A DNA stretch of 64,000 nt from Bidens hawaiensis (Eukaryota; Streptophyta; Magnoliopsida; Asterales; Asteraceae): positions 62,001 to 126,000 of the forward strand of contig JAIQDT010006433.1 in NCBI GenBank assembly GCA_021521415.1, in the 5' to 3' direction. The position numbers and the translations under genes are program-made. The notes under the pieces are model-generated. The model was not told where the DNA came from, did no database searches, and was given only the letters and a program-made list of their open reading frames with translations. Shown one piece after another: positions 34,092-46,112 of the stretch (the first letter of the stretch is position 1; each line of letters opens with the position of its first letter).

Positions 34092-34529
34092 TTGAAAACA
34101 AAAGTAGGCAAGCTGGAAAGTGAGTGTTTCAGAAAACAAAGTATCATAAATGAGTATGAGGCAAGTGAGATGATCAGTGATGAAAAGATTAAAAGCCTTG
34201 AAGATGATTGCATGATCATTTACAGAACTCAAACTAGATACATCACTGAGATTGATGGATTAAAGAAGATGTTAGTTGAAGAAAAGGTGCAAAACACAAG
34301 ACTAAAGGTTGAAACTGACTTTCTGAAGAATTTAGTCTCAACTGGCAACATATGTGGTATACTAAATCAGGTGAAAGAACAAGACAAATACAAAACAGTT
34401 CCACCTCCATTCAACAACAATTTTATGCCAAAAGTTGACAAAGAGAAAAGAGATACATACTTGCAACAATTCAAAGATGTCTTTCAAGATAGGGAAGAGG
34501 TTGTTGATTTGTACAAACGTTGGAAGTGA
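34092..34529 (+). pseudogene. Coiled-coil segment of gag-pol
   Basis: About 145 codons without stops, rich in Lys, Glu and Leu with heptad-like spacing (KVGKLESECFRKQSIINEYE, LKVETDFLKNLV). It ends with QFKDVFQDREEVVDLYKRWK and a stop at 34527. I know no enzyme domain here; by position it belongs to the gag-pol spacer of SIRE-like elements. Confidence 0.55.
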
Positions 34530-34621
34530 ATGAAGAAGGAGAATTTGTGATTATGAAAGAAGTAAAAGAGGATAAGTAAATTGGAGTACAAGTCTCTGAG
34601 GATGACTTTGATTCAGTTGAA

Positions 34622-35326
34622 TTGAATCAAGATGATTTGAGTGATCAAATTACTGAAAAGGAAATCAAAGCTGCTAAAAGAGGAAGAAAATATAAGAAAC
34701 CTGAATCTGTTGATAAACTTCCAAAGTATCCACCAGTCCCACCAAAATTGAAGAAACAGAATGACAAAATGAAAAGAGAACATGTTTCTTTTGATATTTG
34801 TGAAAGGAGGAAGATAGACTACAATGCAGTCAGACCTCCAAGCAAGGCTGTATTGAGAAGGATAAAACTGAACAAGAAGAAGAAGAAGGTGAATGAAAAG
34901 GTTGATACAAAAAATTTTATCCCAGTTTATCCAATCTTTTCTAGTCATGAGGTGCTTGATGTTGGAGAAGTGGAAACTATGGAAGAATATGAGAAAAGAC
35001 TGACAAGGGTTAGAGAAAGCGGTGATGAAGAATCTATGACTGTAAAGAAAATTGTCTTTGTCAAAAGCAATGTTGAAAGACAGGATATCAAGATTGAGGA
35101 ATTTGTTCCTTTTTCAATTGATTTTGATGGTCTAAAGAATCAGAAGACTCTAGGAGTCAAGACACCTAAGCCAAGTGAAAGATACAAGAAACCAAAAGAA
35201 CATGAATTCTTCAAGGGCAAGGTTTGGTGCAAAAGATGTGATGAATATGGTCACCACACAGATTCATGTAATGAAAGATCCAAATTCAAACCATTTCGTG
35301 TACCAGATGGAACAAAGTATTGTTAA
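34622..35326 (+). pseudogene. Basic spacer with second CCHC knuckle
   Basis: Lys/Arg-rich region ending with WCKRCDEYGHHTDSC (35225-35269), a C-X2-C-X4-H-X4-C knuckle, then KFKPFRVPDGTKYC and a stop. A second knuckle far downstream of the canonical one is not usual in Copia. A related block lies antisense at 2641-2838, so it is conserved in the family. Confidence 0.65.
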
Positions 35327-35446
35327 AACTTTGCCCTATACAAACAGAAGTATGATGAGTATCTGGAAAAAGGAAAGGTGTGTTGCAATGAAACCATGAA
35401 CAAAGAAAAGTAGAAATCTGAAAAGGAGACAAGGGGTGAGAAGAAA

Positions 35447-35974
35447 GTGACTGAACTGGAAAGAAGAAGCAAATCTCCTAAAAGGCATGAGAAATTGACC
35501 AAAAAGGACTATCAGTCTGTGAGAATCAAGCAAGATACTCAATCAGTCAAATCTGATAGTTCTCAAGGATCAACAAGCAGTGAGAAGACAAGAAGAAAAC
35601 ATGCACATTCTAGAATTAAACCAACAGAACTCACTGGTGATGAGAAGTTTCTACTAAGACATGGATATGAACCACATGGTTTCCTTTGGAAACCTAAGAC
35701 TGAGAGTAAGGTTGAACAAATTGCTAATGTAAGAGACTACTCAGAAACAAAGGACTATGTCTTGAAAGAGGATGTCACTGACTTAGTTGAGCTCCAAAGT
35801 TCAGTTTCACTTGTTAAAACACCAAGAGAGTGTGGATATGAAACTGACAATTCTGATAATCTGGAAATCACTCATAAAGATCCTGAACCTACAACACTCA
35901 CTTCCCAAGCTGCCATTGAAAATGACACTGATGAGTTGCAAGTTGATGAAGCTTGCACTTCATCACTTAACTAA
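35447..35974 (+). pseudogene. Charged linker before protease
   Basis: About 175 codons rich in Lys, Ser, Thr and Glu with a notable DEKFLLRHGYEPHGFLWKPK block. No domain recognised. It ends at a stop 15 bp before the protease frame. Confidence 0.5.
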
Positions 35975-35988
35975 TCAAATTTATCTAT

Positions 35989-36759
35989 GTGCAGGAACAG
36001 GCCACTCCTTTGAATGATATATGGTATATGAATAGTGGTTGTTCTAGGCACATGACTTGTGACAAGTGGTCACTTGTGAACTATGAAGAGAAGTATGAAG
36101 GACCTGTTGCTTTTGGGAGTGATGAAAATGGTGGAAAGATTGTGGGTAAAGGAATCTTGACAAATGGAAAAGTGTCATTTGATAATGTGTTTCATGTTGA
36201 GGGACTTCAATACAATCTGCTGAGCATATCACAAATGTGTGATAAGGGTTACAAAGTTAGTTTTGATGATTCTCATTGTTTCATCTTAAAACCTGAGTTT
36301 GTAATTCCACCTGAAATGATTATGATGATGGCACCAAGAAATGGAAACTTGTATGAGTTGAATATGAAGGAAGCCATTTCAAGAGGAGGTGCATGTTTTG
36401 TTTCCAAAGCCACTGAAAACGAATCTAAATTGTGGCATAGGAAACTATGTCATGTAAACTTGAAGAACATGAACAGACTGGTCAAAGATGAACATGTGAT
36501 TGGTTTACCTACAAGAGAATTCAAGTTAGATGATCATTGTGACTCATGTCAAAAGGGAAAACAACAAACGTCTACTCATAAGACAAAGCTCATCAATTCA
36601 ATTGATCAACCACTTGAGTTACTTCACATGGATCTATTTGGTCCAGTGAGTGTACCAAGTATTGGGAAGAAAAGACTCCATATGAAATTTTCAATAATAG
36701 AAAGCCTTACATCAAGTTTTCAAGCCCTTTGGTTGCAAATGTTTTCTTTTGAACACTAG
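35989..36759 (+). pseudogene. Copia protease, GAG-pre-integrase and start of integrase
   Basis: The protease site reads WYMNSGCSRHMT (36021-36056): the catalytic Asp of D-S-G is Asn. The rest of the protease is well kept (VFHVEGLQYNLLSISQMC). The zinc-binding region follows: LWHRKLCHVNLKNM and CDSCQKGKQ (36430-36560). The integrase core begins with its first Asp (HMDLFGPVSVPSIGKK) but at about 36671 the sequence jumps to post-core sequence, losing the other two catalytic residues. Confidence 0.85.
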
Positions 36760-37594
36760 AGATTATTTGAACAAGTTTCAAACTAAGTCAATAGATTGTT
36801 TCTTTGTTGGATATTCTACTCACTCAAAGGCATACAGAGTATATGTGAAAGATCACATGAGTGTGATAGAGTCTTCTGACATTATTTTTAATGAAAATCA
36901 GTTCAACACAGTCAGTGGTGCAGAATGGCTGTTTGATCCTGAGAAATTAATAAAGTCATTCAAGATTTATTCTGAAGACTTTGATGATTCTTTCTATAAG
37001 ACTAGTGTACTTGCAGATAATAAGAAGAAAGAATTGGACTTAGAAGAATTGTGGAAAAAGGTTGCAAGAAAATAAAAGGAATACACTTTTGTGAATAGCT
37101 CCTCAAGCAAGGTCATTGAACAAGATCAGGCTATGAACAATCAAGACAGTCCAAATGTACAGAATGATCAAGTTCAGAATGAGAGTGACACAAGCAACCA
37201 ATCAAATGAAGAAGCTGTCACCACAGAAAGATTTCAAGACTTATTCCAAAATTTGAATCTGGGAAACAATGGTGCATCTACTTCAGGACAAAACAATGAG
37301 GAAGCACCACAGTTTCATGATGCAGAAGCTGATTTGATCATTGAAGAACCTAAACTCAATGAAACAAATCTTGACAAAAATCTGTCTACAAATATGATAA
37401 TACAAACTCCCACTGTTGAAAAGAATCATCCTGCTGAAAATATCATTGGTGACTTGCATGAAAGAGTTACAAAGAGTCATTCTGAGATAGCAAACATCTG
37501 TCTGTACTCTTGCTTTCTATCTCAAATAGAACCAAAGAACATTGCTCAAGCTTTAAAAGACAATAGTTGGGTAGAGGCAATGCAAGAGGAATAG
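36749..37594 (+). pseudogene. Post-integrase region and linker
   Basis: Same frame as the RT. It holds the Copia signature CFFVGYSTHSKAYRVY (about 36800-36845) and SSDIIFNENQF, then a stop at 37073, then an Asn/Ser/Gln/Glu-rich linker (37091-37450) and the RT-side motif KNIAQALKDNSWVEAMQEE before a TAG at 37592. Confidence 0.75.
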
Positions 37595-37597
37595 GCA

Positions 37598-39061
37598 CAG
37601 TTTAGAGATCTACATGTATGGGATCTTGTAGACAAGCCATATGACAGATATGCAATTGGAACCAAGTGGGTTTTCAGAAACAAAAGGGATGAAAGGGGTT
37701 TAGTGATTAAAAACAAAGCTAGACTTGTAGCACTGGGATGTCTTCAAGAAGAAGGGATAGACTTTGAGGAAGTATTTGCACCAGTTGCAAGACTGGAAGC
37801 CATAAGAATTTTCCTTGCATATGCTGCCTTAAAGAACATTAGAGTATTCCAGCTTGATGTTAAATCTGCATTCCTAAATGGAAAGATTGATGAAGATGTG
37901 TATGTAGCTCAGCCACTTGGTTTTGAGGATCCTATGTATCCAAACAGGGTGTACAAGTTAAACAAAGCCCTTTATGGACTGCATCAGGCTCCTAGAGCAT
38001 GGTATGATGAACTATCAACTCATCTACTTGAAAATGGTTTCACAAGGGGAGCCATTGACAAGACACTCTTCTACAAAAGAAAGGGGTCAGATTTGTTGCT
38101 TTTACAAGTCTATGTTGATGATATCATCTTTGGATCTACAAATGAAATTACGTGTTTGGAGTTTGAAGGGGTGATGAAAACCAAGTATAGCATGAGTTCC
38201 ATGGGTGAAATGAACTTCTTTCTGAGACTGCAAGTTCTACAAAAGGCTGAAGGGATTTTCATTCATCAAACTAAATATGTGCAGGGCATTTTGAACAAGT
38301 TCAACTGTCATGATTACAAGACTGCTTCAACTCCAATGGACACCAAAGAAAAGATGATAGCTGATGAAAAGGGGGAGTCAGCAGATGAACATGAATACAG
38401 AGCCAAGATTGGATCTCTGATGTATCTGACTGCAACAAGACCATATATCATGTTTGCTGTGTGTGTATGTGCAAGGTTCCAGTCAAATCCAAAAGTCTCC
38501 CACATGATTACTGTGAAAAGAATATTCAAATATTTGAAGGGAAGACCAGACTTAAAAATTTGGTATCCTAAGAATCAAGCCTTTGATCTGCTTGCTTATA
38601 CAGACAGTGATTATGATGGGTGTAACATGAGCAGAAAGTCAACATCAGGGGGATGCCAGTTTTTGGGTGAAAGGCTAGTGTCATGGCAATGCAAGAAACA
38701 GACTACAGTATCAATCTCCACTGCAGAAGCTGAATATGTTGCTGCATCTGCCTGCTGTGCACAAGTTCTTTGGATTCAAAATCAGATGCTGGATTATGGT
38801 TTGAATTTTCTAAACACCCCTATTTTGATTGATAATACTGCTGCATATTTTACTGTTAAAAATCCTGTGCAACATTCTAAGACTAAGCACATTGAAATCA
38901 GACATCACTTCATCAGAGATTGCAGTGAAAAAGGTTTGATTGAAATGCAAAGGGTTGATACAAGTGATAACTTGGCTGACCTATTCACCAAACCACTTGA
39001 CAGAACCAGGTTCAACTTTCTTTTGAAAGCCCTGGGGATGATCAACTCTGATGAAATCTGA
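37598..39061 (+). CDS. Copia reverse transcriptase-RNase H (intact stretch)
   Basis: The best-kept enzyme in the window: about 487 codons from just after the TAG at 37592 to the stop at 39059, no frameshift. RT motifs: [55 protein letters not shown], and the active site [13 protein letters not shown] (about 38105-38145). RNase [11 protein letters not shown] (first acidic cluster), [29 protein letters not shown] and LADLFTKPL. It copies element RNA into DNA. It has no own start codon: it depends on the upstream frame, which is broken by the TAG, so expression is doubtful. Confidence 0.85.
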   Translation, partial: QFRDLHVWDLVDKPYDRYAIGTKWVFRNKRDERGLVIKNKARLVALGCLQEEGIDFEEVFAPVARLEAIRIFLAYAALKNIRVFQLDVKSAFLNGKIDEDVYVAQPLGFEDPMYPNRVYKLNKALYGLHQAPRAWYDELSTHLLENGFTRGAIDKTLFYKRKGSDLLLLQVYVDDIIFGSTNEITCLEFEGVMKTKYSMSSMGEMNFFLRLQVLQKAEGIFIHQTKYVQGILNKFNCHDYKTASTPMDTKEKMIADEKGESADEHEYRAKIGSLMYLTATRPYIMFAVCVCARFQSNPKVSHMITVKRIFKYLKGRPDLKIWYPKNQAFDLLAYTDSDYDGCNMSRKSTSGGCQFLGERLVSWQCKKQTTVSISTAEAEYVAASACCAQVLWIQNQMLDYGLNFLNTPILIDNTAAYFTVKNPVQHSKTKHIEIRHHFIRDCSEKGLIEMQRVDTSDNLADLFTKPLDRTRFNFLLKALGMINSDEI

Positions 39062-39130
39062 TTAAGGATGTGTGCTTGGTTGTGTACCTCTATGTGCTAC
39101 ATGAAAAATTTAGAAGAGGTCACACATGCT

Positions 39131-39226
39131 GAATATGTTGCAGAATATGTTGTTGAATATGTTGCTGAATATGTTGCTGAATATGTTGCTGAATATGTTA
39201 CTGAGTATGTTACTGAGTATGTTAAA
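39131..39226 (+). repeat. 12-bp tandem repeat, eight units
   Basis: Units of GAATATGTTGCT with drift to GAGTATGTTACT. It starts about 70 bp after the pol stop. The same GAATATGT word recurs in the spacer, including in every 79-bp unit. Confidence 0.9.
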
Positions 39227-41202
39227 TATAGTGTGACTTAACTGTTTATATGTGTGTCTCTCTGAGATAACTGTTTATTTCATTAGAGATTACACATATT
39301 GAATATGTTTCAACTGAATGTTGATTGAATATGTCACTGTTTTGAAGTTAACTGATAGGTGCTTAAGTAAATATCTGTGCAATTTGTTTGAAATTGATGA
39401 TAATTCTTGACTATCATGTTAACTGATCTGATGTTATGATAAGTAGTTTGATCTTTTTGGGTGAAATTAAATACTTGTCTGATGTCATAAGTAATCACAT
39501 GTTTATGGTTACTTGAGTATGTGCTTTATCTGATCTTCTGATGTTGTTAAGATAGGATAGATATTGAATGTTAGTACAGTCTGTTTTCTTAATGATGTTA
39601 AGAATGATTAGATTTGATTATGTGATTCAACTGTTTATGTCAAAATGTGTTTTATGTCAAAATTAAGTGATTTAATGAATTTTTTATAATGAATTTTGCA
39701 TAAATACTTTATTTTGATCAAAACATGAGCAAGTTGATTATTGGTGTAGAGATATGATAAGATTATTCAGTTCAAGCTTTTAAGAAGCTTAAAAGAAGGA
39801 TTTTTAAAAGGAGAAGTCTCAAGTAGTTATTTTTGCTGAAAACTATGTCATTTGCCCAGTTGGAAGGACATGCACTTGTGTATGTTTGGTCCTTAAATCT
39901 CTATAGATTCAAAGGATAGCCATTGACCTGAAAACTGAATGCATTTGGGGCAATTATGACTTGTTTCTTATTCCTTCACTTAAAACTATGTCAATAGCTC
40001 TGACTTTGAAATGACATATACTCATATGTATGTTTGGTCCTGTTAACCACTTCTGGTCAAACAGGATAGCCATTAACCTGACAATGAAGAGATATTGGGG
40101 TGATTGAATATTAAACTGTATTTTTTTTGGGAAATGATAGTACATTTACTACTTAGCTGATCATATCGAATTAATAGGCTAAAAAGACCTTAGTATAGTA
40201 CTTAACATGTATGGTTGCTTTCCCATGATGATGTAAAATCTAAGGTGATATAAACATAATGAATATGCTGATCTTTATGTGGAGATGCATAGTTGTTTTG
40301 CATGTCTCAAGATAAACCTCTCCGAATGATATGGCAGAAAAGTGATTACCCAGTCATACACGAGCCTGTTGTTATTTGGTCAACCAAAAATGAAACATCT
40401 TTAAATATGACAAGGAACATACTTTAAGAAAATTTGAGAAAATATCAAAAACAAGGGGAAGAATGAATAAATCAACCAAAAGTTGATAAGTGTTTTAAAT
40501 ATTTTATCAAACAAGAGGGTTACAACTAGAACTACAAAGATGTTGGCAAAAACTGTCTCATCTTGAATGAAAGGTATGTTTCTAACTGTAAGTCCAACGT
40601 TCAACCTCTATATATGTTTGAATAAAAAAAATACAAAAAATACAATAAGTTCTGTCATACAAAAATATTTTTGACCAAATACAGGAGGTTGTAGTCAAAT
40701 TGGGGTGATCTGGGGAAAACCAAATAAGCTTTGAGAAGGGATATGAGGCATCATTGCACAGTGTTGACCATTAATGCATTATGCTTTAAATGAACCTAAA
40801 TCATATCACCAAATAGATGAAATTCATGCTAAGTTTATACCTGCTGTTAACCCCTCTATGTTGTCATAATAATGCTGAGAGTGAAGAAATGAGATAGCTA
40901 CTTAGTCAATATGATCCCATTCTTGAGATCTTTTCAATAAAAGGAAGAAATTGTTTTGAAAAGAAATATAACTGAAATTTGAAATCTAAATGCACCATTT
41001 GCTCTTAAACTATAATCTGAAAAGAAAAATATATTATGACAAAGTGGTTTAAGTCAAAAAGTGTTGCATTTTGCCTAAAATAGGTTGAATATGTAAGTTC
41101 GGGTAAGGTTTGATGCATTATAACATTTCCGGGCTCAAACTGTTTGAATATGTATTTTCGGGTAAGGTTTAATGATTTACAACCTTTCCGAGTACAAAAC
41201 AG

Positions 41203-41598
41203 TTGATTATGTGTGAATATGTTGTTTCGAGTAAGGTTTGATAGTTTTCAACCTTTCCGAGTAAGCTTAGTCATTTTTGACTTGATTATGTGTGAATATG
41301 TTGTTTCGGGTAAGGTTTGATAATTTTCAACCTTTCCGAGTAAGCTTAGTCATTTTTGACTTGATTATGTGTGAATATGTTGTTTCGGGTAAGGTTTGAT
41401 AATTTTCAACCTATCCGAGTAAGCTTAGTCATTTTTGACTTGATTATGTGTGAATATGTTGTTTCGGGTAAGGTTTGATAATTTTCAACATTTCCAAGTA
41501 AGCTTAGTCATTTTTGACTTGTTTATGTGTGAATACGTTATTTCGGGTAAGGTTTGATAATTTTCAACCTTTCCGAGTAAGCTTAGTCATTTTTGACT
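41203..41598 (+). repeat. 79-bp tandem repeat, five units (left copy)
   Basis: Units start at 41203, 41282, 41361, 41440 and 41519, each beginning TTGATTATGTGTGAATATG or a one-base variant. Each unit holds one CGGGTAAGGTTTG and one CCGAGTAAGCTTAG word. Confidence 0.95.
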
Positions 41599-42860
41599 AA
41601 CTTTATGATTTTCAGGCATGCTTTGAAGTGTTTACACTTTCCGGGTAGAGTACACTGTTGTACTAATCTCCCGAGCAGGCTTGAAGTCATGATATGATTA
41701 TGTGTTGTTATATTAGCTTTTAACAAGTAATTCTTGTTTCGAGCAAGCTATGCATGTTATTTGCTGATTGTGATTCCAAGCAAACTTGGTGAACTTAAGT
41801 TAGTACACCGAGTAAGCTTTGTAATTTGTGTGAATATGTTGTTAGGAAAGGTTTGTTAATCTTTTCGGGCACGCTTAGATGTTACTGTTTAAGTCTGTCA
41901 TTATTTTTCGGGTATACTTTGAATTAGATTGTTGTTCGGCATACCTGATGATTGAATGTGTTTATCCTATCAAGCTTAGTGCTAACATAGGATTTTCATG
42001 CAAGCTCTATGAAATTTTAGACTATAGCACGCTTAAATGTTTATGTGTTTAAATTTCATTCCGAGCATGCTCTGTGATATGTATGTGTATGATTTCTTTG
42101 AAATTACAAGTGTTTTCGGGCAAACCTTGTTTTCCGAGCACACTTTATATTTCGGGTACACTTGTGTTCCTTCAATATACTTGGTAATTTCAAAAATCTA
42201 ACTTTCCGAGTACACTGTCTGCTAGAATTTCTTTCCGAGCACACTTTGTATTATAAGAAGGTTATTCGGGTATACTTTGAATAAGATAGTTGTTCGGGCA
42301 TACTTTAAATCAAAAGGTTGCTCGGGCACACTATTTTTTCAAGGATACTTGAATGAATGTGTTACCTGAATATGCTAGTTAGTATGATAAAATTGATTAT
42401 GATTCTTTTTAGGGTTTGTGCTAGATAAGTTTTAATTTGAAATTGAGAAATCTATGTGGGGATCTTAATTGATTCTTAGTAAGGATGTTTATTTGATGAT
42501 TATACTTGATTATATGCCTTGTGATTAATTTCTCAAGAGATCGAGTATTTCGGGTAAGCTTTCTTCATTATTGTTTTAACTTTAAATTAATTTACTTGAT
42601 CAAGCAAGGTTTATAAATAGACGAATTCGGGCAAACTTTGTATATTCAAAAATGAAAATTTTCCAAGCAAAGTTTGACCGGGTAAGGTTTGTAAGTGGAA
42701 GTATACCAAGTAGACTTTGGATATATTAATCTTTCGAGTAAGGTCTTATAAACTTAAATGAAATTAAATGTTTTTAATATATCAAGTGGATAATGTTACT
42801 GGTTGACAGCTAATAATTCACAAAATGACAAAAAGCATTTAAAACCCACTTTCAAAAAGG

Positions 42861-42918
42861 TATATAAGAGGGAGTTAGGAAAATTTTTCAACATTATTTC
42901 CCTCTCTCTCTCTCTTTC
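42861..42918 (+). promoter_or_regulatory. Probable internal promoter of the third ORF (left copy)
   Basis: TATATAAGAGGG at 42861, then at about 36 bp a CT-rich patch (TTTCCCTCTCTCTCTCTC, 42897-42918), the arrangement of plant core promoters with a Y patch. About 125 bp upstream ends a run of some forty degenerate CCGAGYA words like those upstream of the LTR TATA box. The whole is kept in the second copy at 51600. A start of transcription near 42895 is inferred. Confidence 0.55.
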
Positions 42919-43014
42919 CACTGCAAAATACTTACACTCAAAGAAACCTCTCCAACTTCCTAAATTCTAAGTCGATCCTAACCCTAATTTTTATCAGCCC
43001 CTAATTCCGACTCG

Positions 43015-43238
43015 GTAAGCATTAATAACATGTGTTCCGATCTCGATTAGACTAAAATGGGCTGTGATTATGTATTTGATTACTGACACTCTGTTTATGT
43101 GTATAGGTTATAAATTTGTTTAAGAACAGGTTCTTGAAGATTTCTCCCTATCTTCTTCATTCTTATAACTTGAAATTATCTAAAGTACTGAACTTTATGA
43201 CTAATTTTACTTTGAATATGTTTGTTTGTGTATTTCAG
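43015..43238 (+). other. Possible leader intron of the third ORF (left copy)
   Basis: Donor CTCG/GTAAGC and acceptor TGTATTTCAG enclose 224 bp; two bases later comes ATGGCAGAC, the ORF start. The second copy has the same sites at the same distance (51752-51975). The interval is T-rich with stops, as in introns. Confidence 0.45.
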
Positions 43239-43240
43239 AT

Positions 43241-43870
43241 ATGGCAGACAATGAGCCGAAGTATGTTTTTGAGCCAAAGCACAATATGTGCGCATTACTA
43301 CAAGTGACACCAGAAAATGAACTAGTGGCTCGATTGATATTGTGGATGGCACGGTCAAACATCAACTTTGCACTCACTGGAAGTCCCATAATTTACAGAA
43401 ATCATTCCTTGGATTTCTGGAGATCTGCAGAGTTTGTTGAAGATGTGAATGGAAAAAGAATAGAGGCAACCGTGGCCAGACAGGAGATTCAGATCACAGA
43501 GAGAATGATCAGAAGGTGTCTAAGACTGAACGATGATGATCACAATCACATAAACTTCAATACAGCACATTTATTGAAAATTTTTGAAGAAACAATGGGG
43601 TATCAAGGAAATGTCCATGAAGGACAGTTTCAGAAGGGTATGTTTCCAATGTTGTACAGGTTTTTAATACATCATATTATTCATGGATTTGCACCCAGGA
43701 AGGGATCATGGACTCTGATGAGTCATGATCTAGCAAATGCCACAGTTGGGATAATCTTTGATCTGCCCTTTAACTTTTCCAAGATGATTTTTGAGGGATT
43801 AGTAGGGAATCTAAAGAAACCAGAAAGAAAGAGATTTTTGCAATATCCAAGATTCCTGCAGATCAGGTGA
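43241..43870 (+). pseudogene. Third ORF, N-terminal part (left copy)
   Basis: The start ATG (MADNEPKYVFEPKHNMC) lies two bases after the acceptor-like CAG. About 208 codons are open, ending at a TGA formed at the junction at 43866. Motifs: MIRRCLRLNDDDHNHINF, MFPMLYRFLIHHIIHGFAPR and KKPERKRFLQYPRFLQI, which I recall from uncharacterised ORFs linked to plant Copia elements. This copy has none of the two stops that break the N-terminal part in the right copy; it differs from it at about 39 of 625 bases. Function unknown. Confidence 0.7.
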
Positions 43871-44000
43871 ATGGCTTGAAGGTTAACCCAAAGGAAAATA
43901 GTTGGATGATGTAGTATGCTTTCTTCAGGCTGCTGAACTTGAAATGATTGAGAATGAGATGATCAAGGAAGATAGACCATGTTTCAATGTTTAAAATGCA
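43866..44000 (+). other. Filler DNA at a recombination junction
   Basis: 36 bp of unknown origin, then 43902-44000, which matches 32978-33076 of this element's gag with three differences. Directly after it begins Gypsy pol. Short templated patches like this are typical of double-strand-break repair with template jumps. Confidence 0.85.
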
Positions 44001-46076
44001 GAGATTTAGCCTAAAACGCCAAAGGAAATCCGCCAATTCTTAGGCTTAGCTGGATATTATCGTCGATTCATAGAGAACTTTTCCAGTATCACCCAACCTT
44101 TAACTCTCCTGACTCAAAGGGATCGAAAGTATGAATGGGGAGAAGAGCAGGAGACGGCGTTTCAAACGTTAAAGCAAAAATTGTGCCAAGCGCCGATTTT
44201 AAGTCTCCCCGATGGAGACGATGGTTTTGTCGCGTATTGTGACGCATCGCGTAGAGGGTTAGGATGCGTGTTGATGCAGAATAATAAGGTTATAACCTAT
44301 GCTTCCCGGCAGTTAAAAGTACATGAGAAAAATTACACTACTCACGACTTAGAACTGGGAGCGGTTATCTTCGCACTTAAAATCTGGAGACATTATCTCT
44401 ACGGTACGAAGTGCACCATCTTCACCGATCATAAAAGTTTGCAGCACATATTCGATCAGAAAGAACTAAATATGAGGCAACGAAGATGGGTCGAGTTGTT
44501 AAGCGACTATGACTGTGACATCCGTTATCACCCCGACAAGGCTAATGTCGTAGCCGATGCTTTGAGTAGGAAAGATCGGGTTAAGCCATTGCGAGTGCGA
44601 GCACTGGGGATGATAGTCTAGTCGAACCTTTCTGACTTGATTCGAGTCGCTCAACGTGAGGCGTTGAAAGAGGATCAATTGGAAAAGGAGGGTCTTTACG
44701 GCAATGAGAAGAATTTCGAACAGCGCGTGGACGAAATTCTCTATTTCAAAAGTCGGATTTGGATCCCGGCCCTCCATGATCTTCGTGAATTAATCATGGA
44801 CGAAGCGCATAGATCAAAATATTCCATACATCCGGGATCGGATAAGATGTACAAGGATGTGAAGGAGTTCTAATGGTGGCCGAGTATGAAAAAGGATATC
44901 GCAACGTATGTCGGTAAATGTACGACTTGTGCGAGAGTTAAGGCAGAGCACCAGAAACCCTCGGGAATGTTACAACAACCGGAAATTCCCGAATGGAAGT
45001 GGGAGCAAATCACGATGGATTTTGTGACACATCTTCCTAAAACGTCCCGAGGACATGATGCAATTTGGGTAATCGTGGATCGATTAACCAAATCGGCACA
45101 TTTTATCCCGATTAGGAATAATTATAACACTGAGAGACTTGCACAAATCTATATAAATGAAATTGTGTCTCGTCATGGGATACCCATCTCAATCATCTCC
45201 GATCGGGATAGCCATTTCACCTCCAATCTTTGGCAAGCTGTGCAAGAAGCGCTAGGAACGCGTATTGATCTAAGCACAGCTTACCACCCTCAGACCGATG
45301 GTCAGTCTGAGAGGACTATCCAAACCCTGGAGGATTTGCTTCGTGCATGCGTACTGGATTTTAAAGGAAATTGGGATCAACATCTCCCACTCGTTGAATT
45401 TTCCTATAGTAACAGTTACCATAGCAGTATAAAGGCAGCGCCTTACGAAGCATTGTATGGTCGGAAGTGCCGATCACCACTCTGCTGGACTGAAGTGGGC
45501 GACACTCAGGTTATTAGATCAGACCTGGTCCAGGAAACGACCAGCAAAATCCTTGAAATTAGGAACAATCTGAAGGCCGCGCGGGATCGGCAGAAGAGTT
45601 ATGCCGATACCCGTAGAAAACCGTTGTCATTTGAGAAATGTGATAAAGTGTATTTGAAGGTATCACCTTGGAAGGGTGTAGTCAGATTTGGAAAGGCGGG
45701 GAAATTAGCCCCGAGATATATTGGACCGTTCAATATTACTGCAAAAATCGGTCCAGTAGCATACCGATTAGAACTACCCGATGAACTGAGTGCAGTTCAC
45801 AACGTGTTTCACGTATCGAACTTGAAAAGATGTCTGGCGGATGAGACATCGGTGTTACCTCTAGAGGGTGTCCAAATAAGTGATAAGCTCAATTTTGTAG
45901 AGGAACCCATAGAAATAGTAGACGGGAAAATCAAGCAACTTAGACACAATAAGATTTCGTTGGTCAAAGTTAGATGGAATTCGCAACGAGGCCCAGAATA
46001 TACATGGGAACGAAAGGACGAATTCCGGAAGAAATACCCCTATCTATTTCCTCAAAAGGAAGTAGTCGACGCGTAA
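44001..46076 (+). pseudogene. Gypsy RT end, RNase H, integrase, chromodomain
   Basis: One frame throughout with stops at 44007, 44619 and 44871. RT end: [17 protein letters not shown]. RNase [61 protein letters not shown]. Integrase: HHCC with HPGSDKMYKDVKEF and [11 protein letters not shown]; catalytic residues in [19 protein letters not shown] and [17 protein letters not shown] are all intact in the 44886-46076 segment. C-terminus: [21 protein letters not shown], then a chromodomain-like [19 protein letters not shown], typical of Tekay/Del chromoviruses, which use it for targeting to chromatin. Confidence 0.85.
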
Positions 46077-46112
46077 AATTTCGAGGACGGAATTTTTGTT
46101 ACGGGGGGAGAA

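Larger units (their letters stand above)
39062..43240 (+). other. Long spacer between pol and third ORF (left copy)
   Basis: No credible coding frame over 4.2 kb. Contents: eight 12-bp GAATATGTTGCT units (39131-39226), an AT-rich stretch to 41090, about forty copies of the degenerate CCGRGYAMRSTTTG word (41095-42750) including a 79-bp tandem array, a TATA box (42861), a CT patch and a possible intron. From 40086 on it is repeated at 48904-51977. Confidence 0.8.

Noticed and set aside
41203..41598. Regular 79-bp array resembling a CRISPR array
   Set aside because: Units are contiguous with no unique spacers, the DNA is plant, and the array is part of a retroelement spacer.
43226..43240. Upstream in-frame start for ORF3 (TTG codon)
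   Set aside because: It lies within the acceptor-like sequence; the ATG at 43241 (51978 in the right copy) fits better.
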